The notes: a model not told the origin generated them from the sequence alone. Numbered from the stretch's first letter, positions 25,201 through 34,063 are shown. The stretch: 64,000 nucleotides of DNA from JANRKB01 sp033763695 (GCA_033763695.1 JANRKB010000003.1:1-64000); one strand, 5' to 3'. Translations and numbers: made by a program.

Positions 25201-25274
25201 GGGCGCATAGCTCAGCTGGCTAGAGCGCAGCTGTCACATAGCTGAGGTCACAGGTTCGAATCCTGTTGCGCCCA
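25201..25274 (+). tRNA. tRNA-Val (CAC anticodon)
   Basis: 74-nt cloverleaf with acceptor GGGCGCA / TGCGCCC, D-arm GCTCAGCTGGCTAGAGC, T-loop TTCGAAT. The anticodon stem CAGCT / AGCTG leaves the loop GTCACAT, so with U33 in place the anticodon is CAC and decodes GUG valine. CCA is not encoded. It is a single gene with its own promoter and terminator. Confidence 0.9.
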
Positions 25275-25279
25275 TTGAA

Positions 25280-25306
25280 AAAGCCCCGGCCACTGGTCGG
25301 GGCTTT
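25280..25306 (+). terminator. Intrinsic terminator after tRNA-Val
   Basis: 9-bp stem AAAGCCCCG / CGGGGCTTT with a 9-nt loop, followed by GTCGTTTTT. Confidence 0.88.
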
Positions 25307-25365
25307 GTCGTTTTTGAGTTCCGCAGATCAATCGCTGCCCATGTTCGGGCGCTGGGAGGATTCAA

Positions 25366-25899
25366 TCACTGGCCTTGGCTGGCCAGGCGAAGCGTCAGCG
25401 ACCCGAGCGCGGCATTCTCGATCTCGACCTTGCCTTCGCCAGCGTCGATCGCAACGACGACCCAGGTCTCGCCGGTTTTGCTGGCGACCTTGCCGCCGAC
25501 GCGGCAGACCTTGCCGTTGACGATCGCGACGGGCTGCTGCCCCCGGAGAATCGACGTCACGGCAAACTCACCCGCAAGTTTGGCCTGGGGCGTCTGGGGC
25601 TCGGCTGCCTTGACGTTCTTGATCGCCAGTGGCGTCGGTGCCGGGAACGGCGTGGAACCGAGTTTGGTTTCCATTGCCTGACGAACCGCCCGCAACGCGG
25701 CTTCGTCCGTCGGCGTGGATGTGGCCGCGTCAAATGTCAGCACGTGGGGCGTCGCGTCGCTGGCGGATGCTGCCTGAGCGACCGCCGGGCCGGTTGCTGG
25801 CCAGAGGAGGCGTGCCCCCACCACTGCACCCGAGGGCACGAGTGCGGCCATCACCGCCATTGCGCCTGCTGGCCCCAGGAGAAAGAGGTTGGACTTCAT
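25366..25899 (-). CDS. PilP/GspC-like protein of the pilus operon
   Basis: 177-aa protein, last in the pilus operon. A membrane helix (about 8-28) is followed by a flexible linker and a small beta domain, EFAVTSILRGQQPVAIVNGK ... GGKVASKTGETWVVVAIDAG. This is the pattern of the PilP/GspC homology region that contacts the secretin (residue-alternating strands with a conserved glycine turn). Identification rests on position and fold pattern, not on close similarity. Its ATG overlaps the PilO stop by 4 nt. Confidence 0.55.
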   Translation of the reverse strand: MKSNLFLLGPAGAMAVMAALVPSGAVVGARLLWPATGPAVAQAASASDATPHVLTFDAATSTPTDEAALRAVRQAMETKLGSTPFPAPTPLAIKNVKAAEPQTPQAKLAGEFAVTSILRGQQPVAIVNGKVCRVGGKVASKTGETWVVVAIDAGEGKVEIENAALGSLTLRLASQGQ

Positions 25900-26519
25900 C
25901 GCGTCGCTCCCTTGTCGTTCGTGCCCGTGGCCTGCTTGCTCTTGGCAGCGTTCTCATCTGCAGAAGAGACCTGGAAGCTGGTGAACTCGATCGACACGGC
26001 CGTCTCTGCGGCACCAGGCGTCGGTCCGCCGCCGGTGAGTCGGAAGCCCTGCACACGCGAGAGCGGCACGCGATCTTCGAGAACATCAAGCAATCGCGTC
26101 ACACCCTCGAAACTGCCCGTGGCTTCCGCGACCCAGGGAGCGTTCGCAATGCGCAGGTCGCCGTTGGTTGCGACCGGCGTGCCACGTCCGCGCGGCTCGA
26201 GCGAGGCGATTCGCACGCCGCACTCCTGCGCGACGCGCGACAGCTCTTCGTGAAGCCGGGATGCCTGCGTGCTGCGGGTTGCGAGCTCGCGCACCTGCGC
26301 ATCGGCTTGTTTCACCCGCGCGACCAAGTCGGCGTCTGGAGGCGTCAGTTCACCAGCGGTCTCGGCGGCACGCAGTTCGCGCTCGGCGCTGTCGGCCTCG
26401 GCACGGAGCTGGAGAGCCTTGGCTTCCAAAGGGCGAAGCCCGAAACGCCACCCCGCGGCCGCAACGAGCGCGACGCACGCAATCTGGAGCGGGCCGGTCT
26501 GAAGTCGATTCATGATCAT
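25896..26519 (-). CDS. PilO-like inner-membrane alignment-complex protein
   Basis: 207-aa bitopic protein. A membrane helix near residues 11-25 is followed by a coiled coil (ALQLRAEADSAERELRAAET ... AQVRELATRSTQASRLHEEL) and a ferredoxin-like domain, the PilO/GspM layout. It would pair with the PilN part of the upstream fusion protein to bridge the cytoplasmic ATPase platform to the secretin. The ATG at 26519 overlaps the upstream stop (ATGA). The frame stays open to 26849, but that region is the shadow of the neighbour. Confidence 0.7.
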   Translation of the reverse strand: MIMNRLQTGPLQIACVALVAAAGWRFGLRPLEAKALQLRAEADSAERELRAAETAGELTPPDADLVARVKQADAQVRELATRSTQASRLHEELSRVAQECGVRIASLEPRGRGTPVATNGDLRIANAPWVAEATGSFEGVTRLLDVLEDRVPLSRVQGFRLTGGGPTPGAAETAVSIEFTSFQVSSADENAAKSKQATGTNDKGATR

Positions 26520-28168
26520 GGCTGGCCTCCCAGCGCGAGCTTGGCCGGCAGAACCAGCGGCCGGGCGTTGAGAATGAACTGACGCGACGCACCTTCGTCG
26601 CTCTGGATGACGCGGCTGGAGGTGAACTCGACGCCGCGAAGCACTGCCGACGCCCGCAGACGCTCGACCAGTGCATCTGCGCCGTCGCCGGATGGCTCGG
26701 CGGCGCTCGCACCCGTAAAGCCCTTGATCGTCAGGAGTGGGCCGCCGTCGCGTTCGGACGACTTGGGTTCGACGCTGCCGGCAACCTCGATGAGCGTGAC
26801 GCCGTCGGGCTTGGCGCGGGACAGATCGGCAAGCCCGGCCGACCAGCACGCGCGGGGACCGATCGCACCCGCGATTGCGTGGCGATCGACTTGCACGCTC
26901 TGAATCAACTCGGAGAGCTCCGCTCGGGCCGCGCGATTCCGCTCAACCTCGGCGAAGCGGGGCGTGAGCGTCTCAAGCCGCTTGTGCTGATCGTGCAGAT
27001 CGCTCGCGACCATCGCACCCTGCACACCAAGGAGCGCAAACGCCGCCGCCGCGCCGATCTTCACGCCGCGGGAGACAACCAAGCTCGCCCGAGCGGCCAC
27101 TTCAGACTGCGGCATATACAGGAGCGCCGCGTCAGTCTCGACTTCGATCGTGCTCCCAGTTGGGCCCGCCTGCTCGCTCAGGACTTCAACATTCGTATCC
27201 ACAAGCTCACTCAGCGAACCACCCAGATTGCGGATTCGGCTGCCAGGGCCGCTGAGCACAACATGCTGATTGTCACCGGCGCCTTCCATCTTCGCGAAGC
27301 GGATCGACTGGCGAATCTCGACGCTGAACCGCTGCAAGACGGGCAGCATCAGCGGCAGGACATGCTCACCGCGAAGCCCGATACGCGCTGACAACACTGT
27401 GCCTCGCGATGGCGTTCCTTCGCGGAACAGGATCTCGCGGCATTCCTCGCGGGACAACATGGTCTCTTCGTTCCGCGTGACGTCGCGGGCGCCGCGCGAC
27501 AGAGCCTCGATCAACTGGTCGCAGCCCAGTGCGATGACACGTGCGAAGAGCACACGTCCGCCAGACACGCTCACGACACCGGTGGCGTGCTCAGCAACTT
27601 CGAGGATGATCGCGTCGCCGCTCGTCACCTCACCTGCGCGAGAAATCGCTCGCTGGAGAGTCACGGCCTTCGTCGACGTCATGCCCTCAAGCCGCAGGCC
27701 ACAGCGACGCACCCATTCCGCAACCGACTCGCTCGCGGTCGTCGTATCGCCGATCGCAAGCACTCGGGTCTGACGCTCGCCACCATCGGTGGAGTCAAAG
27801 ACGCGGCAAGCGACGGGGCTGCGTGCATCAAGCCCGGACTCGCGCAGCGCGAGGCGTGCCGCGGCCTCCGCATCTCCCGCGCTGCCTCGGATCGTCATCA
27901 AATCGGCGGCAGCATCCGGCCCGTCATAGATCACGATCGCCCGCGACTTGGGGCGCACGCCGAGCCGGCGAATCGCGGTGCGCAGTGGTTCATCGAGCGC
28001 GCGGAGCCCGCCTTGCCATGCGTTCTCCCATGCGGCACGCTCAAGCGGCACATGGACGGGCGCTTCGCTGCGGCCCACCACGCCGACTCGCAGCGCGATC
28101 GGCGTCAGTTCGATTGTCAGCACGGGTCTGCGGAACACCAATGCACACTCCCGCCGCAGTCGCGGCAT
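26516..28168 (-). CDS. PilM-PilN fusion protein
   Basis: 550-aa protein that joins two pilus components. Residues 1-355 look like PilM/GspL, an actin-like cytoplasmic ATPase fold (LTIELTPIALRVGVVG; IILEVAEHATGVVSVSGG; RFSVEIRQSIRFAK; VVLSGPGSRIRNLG; DAALLY). A membrane helix at about 370-391 and a coiled coil (DQHKRLETLTPRFAEVE) with a ferredoxin-like C-terminus look like PilN. GspL in type II secretion has a similar overall topology. The true start may be the GTG at 28123. It overlaps the PilO gene by 4 nt. Confidence 0.72.
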   Translation of the reverse strand: MPRLRRECALVFRRPVLTIELTPIALRVGVVGRSEAPVHVPLERAAWENAWQGGLRALDEPLRTAIRRLGVRPKSRAIVIYDGPDAAADLMTIRGSAGDAEAAARLALRESGLDARSPVACRVFDSTDGGERQTRVLAIGDTTTASESVAEWVRRCGLRLEGMTSTKAVTLQRAISRAGEVTSGDAIILEVAEHATGVVSVSGGRVLFARVIALGCDQLIEALSRGARDVTRNEETMLSREECREILFREGTPSRGTVLSARIGLRGEHVLPLMLPVLQRFSVEIRQSIRFAKMEGAGDNQHVVLSGPGSRIRNLGGSLSELVDTNVEVLSEQAGPTGSTIEVETDAALLYMPQSEVAARASLVVSRGVKIGAAAAFALLGVQGAMVASDLHDQHKRLETLTPRFAEVERNRAARAELSELIQSVQVDRHAIAGAIGPRACWSAGLADLSRAKPDGVTLIEVAGSVEPKSSERDGGPLLTIKGFTGASAAEPSGDGADALVERLRASAVLRGVEFTSSRVIQSDEGASRQFILNARPLVLPAKLALGGQP

Positions 28169-28290
28169 CTGCCCCGCTGCATTTGCAGCGTCTCTTCTTG
28201 GATCGTTCCGATCCCCCGCTCACTTTCGCACCACTTTGGGCATCGTCCGTCACACTCGGCACAGACCGCCCACACCGACCGCTCGCACGA

Positions 28291-28677
28291 TCAAGGCATC
28301 GTCGGATCGGCCAACCGCACCTTCACGCGGCGGATCGACTGCCCGCTTGTGCCCTCAATCACGAGGTCGCCCCCGAGCAACGGATCAGGCACGCTCACAT
28401 ACTTGAGGCTCGCATTGCCGAGCGACACCGTCGTGCCGGCAACCGGCGTGGTCAGGCTCGAGGTGATCGTCTTGGTGCCGATCAGGCCACCCGATTCCCC
28501 CGCGTAGAAGCCGCGGACGCCGTCAACGCGCAGCGTGCTCAGCGTCGCCTCGTCGCCCGACGAGACCACGGTTCCGACGACCACGAGCTGCAACGCGGCC
28601 AGCAGCAGCACAATCACGACGATGCCCGCACCGCGGCGCGTCCGCACGACATTCGATGGAACTGCCTCGCGCCTCAT
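28291..28677 (-). CDS. PilX/GspK-like minor component with an N-terminal membrane helix
   Basis: 128-aa protein with a basic N-terminus and helix GAGIVVIVLLLAALQLVVVG (about 16-35), followed by FYAGESGG. PilX-type minor pilins have a similar FYAAESG segment after the helix. No consensus prepilin Glu5 is present, so it may not be processed by a prepilin peptidase. It starts in an ATGA overlap with the preceding prepilin gene, and a 122-nt gap follows before the PilM-PilN fusion. Confidence 0.6.
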   Translation of the reverse strand: MRREAVPSNVVRTRRGAGIVVIVLLLAALQLVVVGTVVSSGDEATLSTLRVDGVRGFYAGESGGLIGTKTITSSLTTPVAGTTVSLGNASLKYVSVPDPLLGGDLVIEGTSGQSIRRVKVRLADPTMP

Positions 28678-29186
28678 ATGCCCATCGCTCCCACGCGGAT
28701 AAACGCCGCTCCACGCAGCTCAGTCTTTGACGTCTTAATCGTGACGTTGAAGCGACGCGTCAGCCCTGGCGTCGCGGTGGTGCTCGTCACACCATCCGAC
28801 GCGAGCGGTGTCAGGGTGAAGGTCTGGACGTCAGCGCACAGACGAGCGGTGTTTCCGCTTGTGTCGCGCATCATCAGTACGCCGCCCGTCACTTCCAGGC
28901 CGCGGCCATCGGCAAACCGCACCGCACTTGCGCTCACGCTCGTGATTCCGACGCTCGCGTTGTCCGAGCCCAGTGGCACCGTGCGCAGCAGTCGCACGCA
29001 GCGATCCATCGCAAACGCGACTTGCTCGGTTGCGCGGCGTTGCTCAGTCGCCCGCGCATAGGCCTCACTGGCACCATCGATCATCGGGAGTGACACGCCT
29101 GCTATGACGCCGAGAATGACAATCGACGCCATCGTCTCGACGAGGGTCAATCCGCGTGCTCTGCTTTGGCAGGGTCGATGCATCAT
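28674..29186 (-). CDS. Type IV pilin/pseudopilin with G|LTLVE cleavage site
   Basis: 170-aa prepilin. The leader ends ARG, followed by LTLVETMASIVILGVIAGVS: Gly at -1, Glu at +5 and a membrane helix, as required by prepilin peptidase. The globular domain resembles GspJ/PilW minor pilins. The ATG at 29186 is set by a 4-nt overlap with the upstream prepilin stop; the open frame beyond it to 29462 is not pilin-like. Confidence 0.8.
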   Translation of the reverse strand: MMHRPCQSRARGLTLVETMASIVILGVIAGVSLPMIDGASEAYARATEQRRATEQVAFAMDRCVRLLRTVPLGSDNASVGITSVSASAVRFADGRGLEVTGGVLMMRDTSGNTARLCADVQTFTLTPLASDGVTSTTATPGLTRRFNVTIKTSKTELRGAAFIRVGAMGI

Positions 29187-29656
29187 GGCCCGGTCACCAT
29201 CGCGCTCACCGCGAACGTCTGCGTGCCGCCCGAGGCAGACGGATAGGTCACGTTCACTGTCACGAGGCGAAATACATTCTGCGTCACGTCCGCACTCGCG
29301 ACACCCGAGGCCGACACCAGTGATCCGATGTCCACCGAGTACGACAGCCCCGCCGCCTGGTATGGCGTGAGCGTTGATGCCATTCGTGTGCTCAGCGACG
29401 TGGTGTAAGTGGCCGGTGTCGCGAGCGCGGCAAAGCCCAGTCCAGCAGCGTCGCTCGCGCAATCCGCGAGAACATTCTCCATCACCGCGGTTCCGAGCAT
29501 CGTCGCACGCGTCAGATTCGCAGCATCAACGCGGCGCGTGACTGACTCATCAAGCCACATGAGTGACGGCGGCACCGCGACAGCGACCACGATGACAATC
29601 ACCACCGCCTCGATGAGCGTGAACGCTCGCCGGGTTGTGGGCCGTCTGCGGCTCAT
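29183..29656 (-). CDS. Type IV pilin/pseudopilin with A|FTLIE site
   Basis: 157-aa prepilin. MSRRRPTTRRA is the leader and FTLIEAVVIVIVVAVAV the start of the mature chain. Glu5 is present, but position -1 is Ala rather than the usual Gly. The size and position suggest a GspI/PilV-like minor pilin. It overlaps both neighbours by 4 nt. Confidence 0.82.
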   Translation of the reverse strand: MSRRRPTTRRAFTLIEAVVIVIVVAVAVPPSLMWLDESVTRRVDAANLTRATMLGTAVMENVLADCASDAAGLGFAALATPATYTTSLSTRMASTLTPYQAAGLSYSVDIGSLVSASGVASADVTQNVFRLVTVNVTYPSASGGTQTFAVSAMVTGP

Positions 29657-30177
29657 TCGATCAACCCCGTGATCCGACGCACTGTGACGATCGCGTCGCC
29701 TTCAACCTGGAGCGTTGCATCGGCATTCCACGAACCGAGCAAGGCTCCGCCGCCGGAGCGGCTTTGCGGCGTGCCGTCGGCGGCAAACCAGATCACGCCC
29801 GCGGTGCTAACGCCATCGCCGCCCTGATAGGTCTTGAGCTTTGCGCCGCCGAAGGTGGCAAACTGAACACTCGGCTCGTCCGTGCCCAGTTGCGAGCGTG
29901 TCGGCGTCGGGGCCGCGCCGCTGCTGGCGATCCAGACGGGGCTCATGCTCTGTGATGTCACGCTGAACTGCACGCCGTGCGGCCTGCCTGTGCTCATGGC
30001 ACGAGCGCGGGCCAACTCAAGGCTGCGCACGATCTCGGCAGTGGCGCCAGCGCGATTCATGCCGGTCATCACGTTCGCGGCAGGGATCGCGCTGACTGCG
30101 AGGACACCAACCACGATGACGACGACCATCGCTTCAAGCAGCGTGAATGCCCGGGATGTGCCGCGTGTCTGGGTCAC
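29653..30177 (-). CDS. GspH/FimT-like minor pseudopilin
   Basis: 174-aa prepilin with leader MTQTRGTSRA and mature start FTLLEAMVVVIVVGVLAVSA. The region ATAEIVRSLELARARAMSTG matches the GspH/FimT segment after the helix. Ala is at -1. It overlaps its neighbours by 4 nt (ATGA). Confidence 0.85.
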   Translation of the reverse strand: MTQTRGTSRAFTLLEAMVVVIVVGVLAVSAIPAANVMTGMNRAGATAEIVRSLELARARAMSTGRPHGVQFSVTSQSMSPVWIASSGAAPTPTRSQLGTDEPSVQFATFGGAKLKTYQGGDGVSTAGVIWFAADGTPQSRSGGGALLGSWNADATLQVEGDAIVTVRRITGLIE

Positions 30178-30671
30178 AGTTCATTTGCCTTCTTGAAACC
30201 ACCTGCGCCGTTTGAGACATCCGTTGGCTTGTCGCTGTTGGCGTAGAAGGTCGCGGTCGGCGGATTGGCGCTGTTGTCAAACGCGTAGTTCCAGCCGTAC
30301 GAACCTGCGTTGCTCACGCGACGGGACGCCGCGTCAGAGACGCTGACCTGCTGCACCGCGTTCAAGCCGGTGTAGGGATTCACCGGGAGTTCGCCCTGCA
30401 TCACGACGCCCTGGGTCGTGAGTTGGGCGAGCGTCGGATAGGGCTGGTTGCCGGCCATGATCGCCTTAGCGCGATAGCCCGCGATCGACGAACGCACACC
30501 TGCGACCGCGCCCTTGAGCGCGGAGGAGTCCGCCGAGCTGGTGACGTTGCTGAAGCTGGGAATCACCATCGCCGCGAGGATCCCGATGATGACGACGACC
30601 ATCATCACCTCGATGAACGTGAACGCCGCGCCCTTGCGCACGCGGCTTCGATGCATGAACGACTGTGCCAT
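30174..30671 (-). CDS. Major pilin / GspG-like pseudopilin
   Basis: 165-aa prepilin: leader MAQSFMHRSRVRKGAA, mature FTFIEVMMVVVIIGILAAMV, then IPSF. The helix is the classical GspG/PilA type, and ELPVNPYTG near residue 99 matches the loop seen in GspG. It is the first pilin after the assembly ATPase and platform genes, as expected for the main subunit. Cleavage would be after Ala, with Gly at -3. A 15-nt gap separates it from PilC. Confidence 0.88.
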   Translation of the reverse strand: MAQSFMHRSRVRKGAAFTFIEVMMVVVIIGILAAMVIPSFSNVTSSADSSALKGAVAGVRSSIAGYRAKAIMAGNQPYPTLAQLTTQGVVMQGELPVNPYTGLNAVQQVSVSDAASRRVSNAGSYGWNYAFDNSANPPTATFYANSDKPTDVSNGAGGFKKANEL

Positions 30672-30686
30672 CTCAAGCCTCCGGCG

Positions 30687-31892
30687 TCAGCGCTGGATGC
30701 GAACCATCTGCCACATCGGCAAGAACACGGACAGAGCAACCACGAGCACGATGACGGCGAGCGCGACGGTCAGGATCGGCTCGATGATCGAGTTGATTCC
30801 CTTGGTCAGGTGCGACAGTTCTCGGTCGTAGTGCCGCGCGACGATATCGCTTGCGCGGGCGAGTTCGGTCGAGTCCTTGCCAGCCGCGATCATGCGCCGC
30901 GCAAACCCCGGCAGATACCGCGACTCGCGGACGACCTCGCCGAGCTGTTCGCCCTGGCGGAGGCGTTCGCCCATACGCTCGCATTCGAGGATGAACACGG
31001 GCCGACCGGTCGAACGTCCGGCCGCATCGATGGACTGGATCACGTCGAGGCCCGACGTCAGCCCGATCGAGAGCACGCGGCTGAAGCGCGCGGTGGTTCC
31101 GGCGACGAGCATCTTGCCAAGGAACGGCAGACCGAGCAACACGCGCTCGCACACCAATCGCCCGGTGCTCGAACGCCAGCTCATGACCACGCTAATCAAT
31201 GCTGCCGTCAAAGCCCCGAGGTAGACGTACCAGTGCTCGCGTGCCGACTCGCCGATGGCCTGCACGATGCGCGTCGCCAAGGGCAACTGCACGTTGTGAT
31301 GAGCAAAGGTTGCCGCAAACTTGGGAACGACGAAGACGAAGATGATCGTGAGTGCCGCGACGACGACCGACAGCACTACCGCCGGATAGGCCATTGCACG
31401 CTTGAACTGCTGGCGCTGCTCGAGCTGTTGCTCGAGCAAGTCAGCGAGGTGGTTCATCACGGCGATCAGGTTGCCTGACTTTTCCGCGGCCTTGAGCGTC
31501 TGCACATACGTCTCGCCGAAGACCCCGCGATGGCTCTCGACGGCCGCCGAGAATGCCATACCCGCCTCAACCTTTGCGGCAAGGTCATGCACGAGCTCGC
31601 GCAGCGCGTCCTTGGACTCGTGCTCGGCGATCGTCGCCAGACCGCGTGCGAGCGGAATGCGAGCCTCGACCAGCACGGCGAGCTCGCGCGTGAGCGATGC
31701 GATATCCGAGCTGCCGACGAGCTGGAACGAGAAGAGTCTCGCGCCGCGTTCGATCGCGGTGATGCTCAGCGGCGTGCTTCCCTCGGCGGCGACGCGCCGG
31801 AATGCGTCGGCCTCCGTGGGTGCTTCGACCACGCGGCGTTCACGCACGCCCTGCTTGTTGAGCAGCGTCACCTTGAATGCGGTTGCACTCAT
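30687..31892 (-). CDS. pilC: Type IV pilus/type II secretion platform protein PilC/GspF
   Basis: 401-aa polytopic membrane protein with two homologous GspF domains. LTRELAVLVEARIPLARGL opens the first and RVLSIGLTSGLDVIQSIDAA the second. Membrane helices lie at about 170-190, 220-240 and 370-392. It forms the inner-membrane platform turned by the PilB ATPase. Its start overlaps the pilB stop by 4 nt. Confidence 0.93.
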   Translation of the reverse strand: MSATAFKVTLLNKQGVRERRVVEAPTEADAFRRVAAEGSTPLSITAIERGARLFSFQLVGSSDIASLTRELAVLVEARIPLARGLATIAEHESKDALRELVHDLAAKVEAGMAFSAAVESHRGVFGETYVQTLKAAEKSGNLIAVMNHLADLLEQQLEQRQQFKRAMAYPAVVLSVVVAALTIIFVFVVPKFAATFAHHNVQLPLATRIVQAIGESAREHWYVYLGALTAALISVVMSWRSSTGRLVCERVLLGLPFLGKMLVAGTTARFSRVLSIGLTSGLDVIQSIDAAGRSTGRPVFILECERMGERLRQGEQLGEVVRESRYLPGFARRMIAAGKDSTELARASDIVARHYDRELSHLTKGINSIIEPILTVALAVIVLVVALSVFLPMWQMVRIQR

Positions 31893-33586
31893 GCCGCAGC
31901 CCTCGCATTGGCTTCTTCAGCCTCGAGCCTTGCGTCGATCACCGTCCGCAGGCGAGCGACCTCGCTCAGTGACGTGATGCCGCGGCAGGCCTTCTCCACG
32001 CCATCGCGCCACATCGGACGGAAACCGTCGCGCTGCGCGGCGGCCATCAGATCCGAGCGCGACGCATTGTGTTCCACGGCGTGCTGCACTTCCGCGGTCA
32101 TCCGCAGCATCTCGTAGACGCCGACGCGCCCGCGGAAGCCGGTCTGGCCACACTTCACGCAGCCGCAGCCGCGACGCATGCCGATCGTCATCGCATTGGT
32201 CAGCCCAAGCTCCATCATGAGCTGCGGTTCGGGCACCTCGGACTCCGCGCACGCGTCGCACACGCGCCGGACCAGCCGCTGCGCGATTGCCGCGAGCAGA
32301 GCGTTGGTGATGGCAAACGTCGGCACATCAAAGTCGCGGAGTCGCGCGATCGTGCCCACCGCGTCATTGGTGTGCAGCGTGCTCATCACAAGGTGGCCGG
32401 TGAGGGCCGCCTGAGCGGCGATTTTCGCCGTCTCGTTGTCGCGGATTTCACCGACGAGCACTACATCAGGGTCCTGACGCAGGATCGATCGCAGCGCGTT
32501 GGCGAAGGTCAGACCGATCTCGCTGTTGACCTGCACCTGTCGCACGAGCGGCAGACGGATTTCCACCGGGTCTTCGATCGTGATGATGTTTCGCGTCGGC
32601 GAGTTGAGCTGCGATAGCGCCGCGAAGAGCGTGGTTGTCTTGCCCGAGCCGGTGGGCCCGGTAACGAGGATCATGCCGTTGGGCTTGGCGATCAGGCCCT
32701 CGTACTGGTGCATCATCTCGTCGGGCATCATCAGGTCGCGCACCGCGCCGATGCTCCGCGACGAGCGGAGCAGTCGCATGACGACGTTCTCGCCATGGAT
32801 CGTCGGGACGATGCTCAATCGGACGTCGACTGGCGCACCGCTGCGCGGATGGAAGCGGAACTTGCCGTCCTGGGGCCGGCGTGTCTGCGTCAGGTCAAGC
32901 TGCGCGAGAACCTTCAATCGCTGAACGATGCCCGCGTGGGCGGACTTCTGCGGACCTTGCAAAGTCTGCAGCACGCCGTCAACGCGATAGCGCAGGACGA
33001 GTTCGGCCTCGTCGGGATTGATGTGGATGTCGCTCGCGCCGAGTTCGACCGCGCTGGCGAGGATCTGATTCACCGCCGCGACGATCGGTTCGTCACCGGT
33101 TGTGCGCTCGGACTGCTCATCGCCCGCCGCCCCGGTGTTGGTGCTTGCGGCAGAAAGGCTGTACGCACGCGCGATCAGCGCGCGAAGCTGCTCGGCATCG
33201 CAGATGACGGGATCGATCTCGCCCTTGAGAACCTGACGCACCTGATCGATGGCCTGCAGGTTCAGCGGGTCGAGCATCGCGACCGTTGCAACGCCCTCGA
33301 AGCAGAAGAGCGGGAAGACGATCAGCTTCTCCGCGACGTTGCGCGGCATCAGTCGTGTGTTGTGGAAATCGATGTCGTAGTGCGTGAGATCGACAAACGG
33401 ATACTCGCAGAGCTTTGCACGCTCGATCGCGACGCGCCGCGACGAGATGACGCCGATCGTGACCAGACCATCAACCGGGTCGGATCCCTTCGCACTCGCC
33501 ACTTCGCTGGCGCGTTGCACGTCTGCTTCGCTGATGAGTTTCTCAGCGAGCAACGCGCGAATCAGAAAGTGTCCAGCGTCACGCAC
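31889..33586 (-). CDS. pilB: Type IV pilus/type II secretion assembly ATPase PilB/GspE
   Basis: 565-aa hexameric ATPase that powers pilin polymerisation. The N-terminal MshEN-type domain (about 1-140) is followed by the core with Walker A GPTGSGKT (310-317), Walker B VVLVGEIRD (375-383), the His box LTGHLVMSTLHTNDA, and a tetracysteine zinc site (C443, C446, C476, C479, with C474 nearby). The zinc site and N-terminal domain separate it from the retraction ATPase PilT. The start is a GTG with GGAG about 8 nt upstream. No pilT is seen in the window. Confidence 0.95.
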   Translation of the reverse strand: MRDAGHFLIRALLAEKLISEADVQRASEVASAKGSDPVDGLVTIGVISSRRVAIERAKLCEYPFVDLTHYDIDFHNTRLMPRNVAEKLIVFPLFCFEGVATVAMLDPLNLQAIDQVRQVLKGEIDPVICDAEQLRALIARAYSLSAASTNTGAAGDEQSERTTGDEPIVAAVNQILASAVELGASDIHINPDEAELVLRYRVDGVLQTLQGPQKSAHAGIVQRLKVLAQLDLTQTRRPQDGKFRFHPRSGAPVDVRLSIVPTIHGENVVMRLLRSSRSIGAVRDLMMPDEMMHQYEGLIAKPNGMILVTGPTGSGKTTTLFAALSQLNSPTRNIITIEDPVEIRLPLVRQVQVNSEIGLTFANALRSILRQDPDVVLVGEIRDNETAKIAAQAALTGHLVMSTLHTNDAVGTIARLRDFDVPTFAITNALLAAIAQRLVRRVCDACAESEVPEPQLMMELGLTNAMTIGMRRGCGCVKCGQTGFRGRVGVYEMLRMTAEVQHAVEHNASRSDLMAAAQRDGFRPMWRDGVEKACRGITSLSEVARLRTVIDARLEAEEANARAAA

Positions 33587-33661
33587 GTTCGAGTCTCCGG
33601 CCTCTGGTCACCGCCCCATCCACCCCACCACGCCCCCCGCGATACCCCTTCAACCACGCGT

Positions 33662-34063
33662 TTACGCGGCTTCTCCTGAGATCCGCGTCATCACACCTTT
33701 CCACTTCTCGCGTTCCGCATCGCTGGCGTCCGTGATGGAGGCACCGATGAGGTACGAAGGCCGCCGATCGGTCATGTTCACGCGATGCAGCCGCAGCGGT
33801 ACTTCAGCGGTCGGCGATGCGCTGTCATCGAGGAACACCCGAAGCCGCGCACGACAATCACGCGGCAGGAAGACGCTGGTGATAAACCCAAGGCCGCCGA
33901 CGCTCACGTCCACAACGTCCACATCGAGCCAGCCCTGGCGGGCGCCTGCGGGCGCGGCCAGTCGCACGACGTTGGCGTGCGTGCCCGCAATGCACAACTG
34001 CGCACGAAGCGACACGTCATGCCGGGACGAACGACGCACTGAGACAGCGGACTGTTCCGCCAT
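33662..34063 (-). CDS. PilZ-domain protein (c-di-GMP receptor)
   Basis: 133-aa PilZ protein. The c-di-GMP binding motif RxxxR is RRSSRHDVSL near residue 10 and the second motif is DVSVGGLGF. It lies 75 nt upstream of pilB on the same strand and is the likely first gene of the pilus operon, so pilus assembly may respond to c-di-GMP. The ATG at 34063 is chosen because AGAGGAG sits 7 nt upstream; longer in-frame starts to 34267 lack similarity. Confidence 0.88.
   Translation of the reverse strand: MAEQSAVSVRRSSRHDVSLRAQLCIAGTHANVVRLAAPAGARQGWLDVDVVDVSVGGLGFITSVFLPRDCRARLRVFLDDSASPTAEVPLRLHRVNMTDRRPSYLIGASITDASDAEREKWKGVMTRISGEAA

Noticed and set aside
25201..25274. Reading the tRNA as tRNA-Asp (GTC)
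   Set aside because: GTC appears in the loop, but stem CAGCT/AGCTG and U33 place the anticodon at CAC, giving tRNA-Val.
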